Origin: Megascapheus bottae | Lineage: Eukaryota; Chordata; Mammalia; Rodentia; Geomyidae | DNA: 64,000 bases | Assembly: GCA_024803745.1 (NCBI GenBank) | Contig: JANJXV010000129.1 | Location: 2,356,001-2,420,000, forward strand | Reading direction: 5' to 3' | Part shown: piece after piece, positions 63,351-64,000 of the stretch | Position numbering within the stretch: position 1 is the first letter of the stretch | How the letters are laid out: each line of letters opens with the position of its first letter | Notes under the pieces: generated by a model | Told to the model about the DNA's origin: nothing | The model's input: only the letters and a program-made list of their open reading frames with translations | Database searches by the model: none | Translations under genes and position numbers: made by a program

Positions 63351-64000
63351 AGAGCATCGAGGTGTGTGAATTCACAAAATGGAGGTGTGTGAAGTCACAG
63401 AATGGAGGTGGGTGAACTCACAATGGAGGTGAGTGAAGTCACAGATTTCTGGAGGTGTGTGAAGTCATAGAATGGAAGTGTGTGAAGTCATAGAATGGAG
63501 GTGTGTGGTGTCAGAATGGAGGTGTGTTAAGTCACAGAATGGAGGTGTGTGACGTCATAAATTTTGATGTGTGAAGTCATAGTATGTTGGTGTGAAGTCA
63601 TAGAATGGAGGTGTGTGAAGTCACAGAAGTCAGGTGTGTGAAGTCACAGAATAGAGTTGTGTGAGGTCACAATGGAGGTGTGTGAATTCATAGAATGGAG
63701 GTGTGTGAAGTCAAAGAATGGATGTGTGTGAAGTCATAGAATGGAGGTGTGTGAAATCACAGAATGGAGGTGTGTATAGTCACAGAGTGGAGGTGTGTAA
63801 AGTCACAGAGTGGAGGTTTGTGATGTCTCAGAATGGAGGTGTGTGAAGTCATAGAATGGAGGTGTTTGAAGTCATAGAATGTTGGTTTTTGAAGTCACAG
63901 AATGCAGGTGTGTGAATTCATAGAATGGAGGTGTATGAAGTCAGATTGGAGGGGTGTGAAGTAACAGAATGGAGGTGTGTCAACTCAGAAAGGAGGTGTG
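63351..64000. repeat. Unit R, third copy, cut by the window end
   Basis: These 650 bp match 60435 onward at an offset of 2,916 bp, becoming 2,919 bp after a 3-bp gain near 63444-63450. There the ordinary CAGAATGGAGG junction reads CAGATTTCTGGAGG. The rest is almost identical to its partner in the stretches compared, including the CATAAATTTTGATG and AGTATGTTGG monomers. Confidence 0.85.

Larger units (their letters stand above)
1..64000 (+). repeat. Satellite/minisatellite array of 21- and 23-bp monomers filling the window
   Basis: Every line of the window is built from the core TGGAGGTGTGTGAAGTCA followed by a tail. Tails TAGAA, CAGAA and AAGAA give 23-bp monomers; tails GAA, CAA and AAA give 21-bp monomers. 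Common core variants change GGAGG to GGATG, GGAAG or TTGAGG, GTGTGTG to GTATGTG, GTTTGTG or GTGCG, and AAGTCA to AACTCA, AATTCA or AAATCA. The array starts before base 1 and continues past base 64000, so neither edge is seen. I see no interspersed transposon, unique spacer, simple poly-A tract or non-repeat insertion longer than a few bases. The consensus carries stop codons in the + strand frames, so it is not coding. No known satellite family name can be given from sequence alone. Confidence 0.98.

Noticed and set aside
1..64000. CRISPR array
   Set aside because: Units are directly adjacent with no unique spacers between constant repeats; variation is substitution within the monomer and there is no leader or cas gene.
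1..64000. Telomeric or alpha-satellite-like centromeric repeat
   Set aside because: There is no TTAGGG-type tract, no 171-bp period and no CENP-B-box-like sequence. A centromeric role is possible for any satellite but nothing in the sequence shows it.
1..64000. G-quadruplex-forming repeat
   Set aside because: G runs are mostly pairs (GGAGG) separated by about 17 bases per monomer; runs of three or more G are rare variants. Canonical four-run quadruplexes are not expected from the consensus.
1..64000. Tandem-repeat protein gene (mucin- or antigen-like exon)
   Set aside because: The main period of 23 bp is not a multiple of three, mixed 21/23-bp units shift the frame at random, and stops are part of the consensus.
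1..64000. tRNA, rRNA, small RNA genes, promoters, terminators, transposons
   Set aside because: I saw no sequence outside the monomer family long enough to hold any of these, and no target-site duplications, terminal repeats or poly-A tails.

Overview
The whole 64,000-base window is one tandem-repeat (satellite/minisatellite) array. I find no unique sequence, gene, RNA gene, transposon or CRISPR array in it, and the array runs off both ends. The basic monomer is an 18-base core, TGGAGGTGTGTGAAGTCA, followed by a short variable tail. A 5-base tail (TAGAA, CAGAA or AAGAA) gives a 23-bp monomer; a 3-base tail (GAA, CAA or AAA) gives a 21-bp one. At about 22-23 bp per unit the window holds roughly 2,800 monomers. 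The + strand is purine-rich and extremely C-poor: the 23-bp TAGAA form has 9 G and 1 C. The consensus has no CpG.

This suggests a large heterochromatic, subtelomeric or pericentromeric satellite block of a eukaryote. I do not recognise the monomer as a named family and cannot place the organism from sequence alone. Nothing looks bacterial, archaeal, viral or organellar.

Above the monomer there is rich higher-order structure, readable because diagnostic variant monomers recur in the same order at fixed offsets. From left to right: (1) 1-3257 and a partial second copy at 3258-4795. (2) 4796-13079, a mosaic whose 6.2-9.05 kb part is repeated at 46.2-49.1 kb, whose 9.05-11.3 kb part is repeated at 24.3-26.6 kb, and which has local 180-bp and 520-bp duplications. 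(3) A 2,203-bp unit in tandem at 13080-17485. (4) A 4,946-bp unit in tandem at 14761-24652 that contains a copy of the 2,203-bp unit. (5) A 3,758-bp unit in three tandem, apparently identical copies at 25483-36756. (6) 36757-42660, whose order is repeated at about 53.6-59.2 kb. (7) A unit of about 1.96-2.0 kb in tandem at 42661-46620. (8) A 201-bp duplication at 46627-47028, then a segment matching 7-10.5 kb. (9) 51.87-60.2 kb, a diverged copy of 35.03-43.6 kb. (10) A unit of about 2.1-2.9 kb recurring at 58344, 60435 and 63351, cut by the window end.

The picture is of repeated unequal exchange or segmental amplification at several scales (about 23 bp, 0.13-0.5 kb, 2-5 kb, 8 kb), with the freshest amplification in the middle of the window. 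Short open frames of 61-93 codons exist on both strands, but all are by-products of the repeat and I reject them as genes. Identity statements come from reading aligned stretches by eye; breakpoints are good to about one monomer unless stated otherwise.
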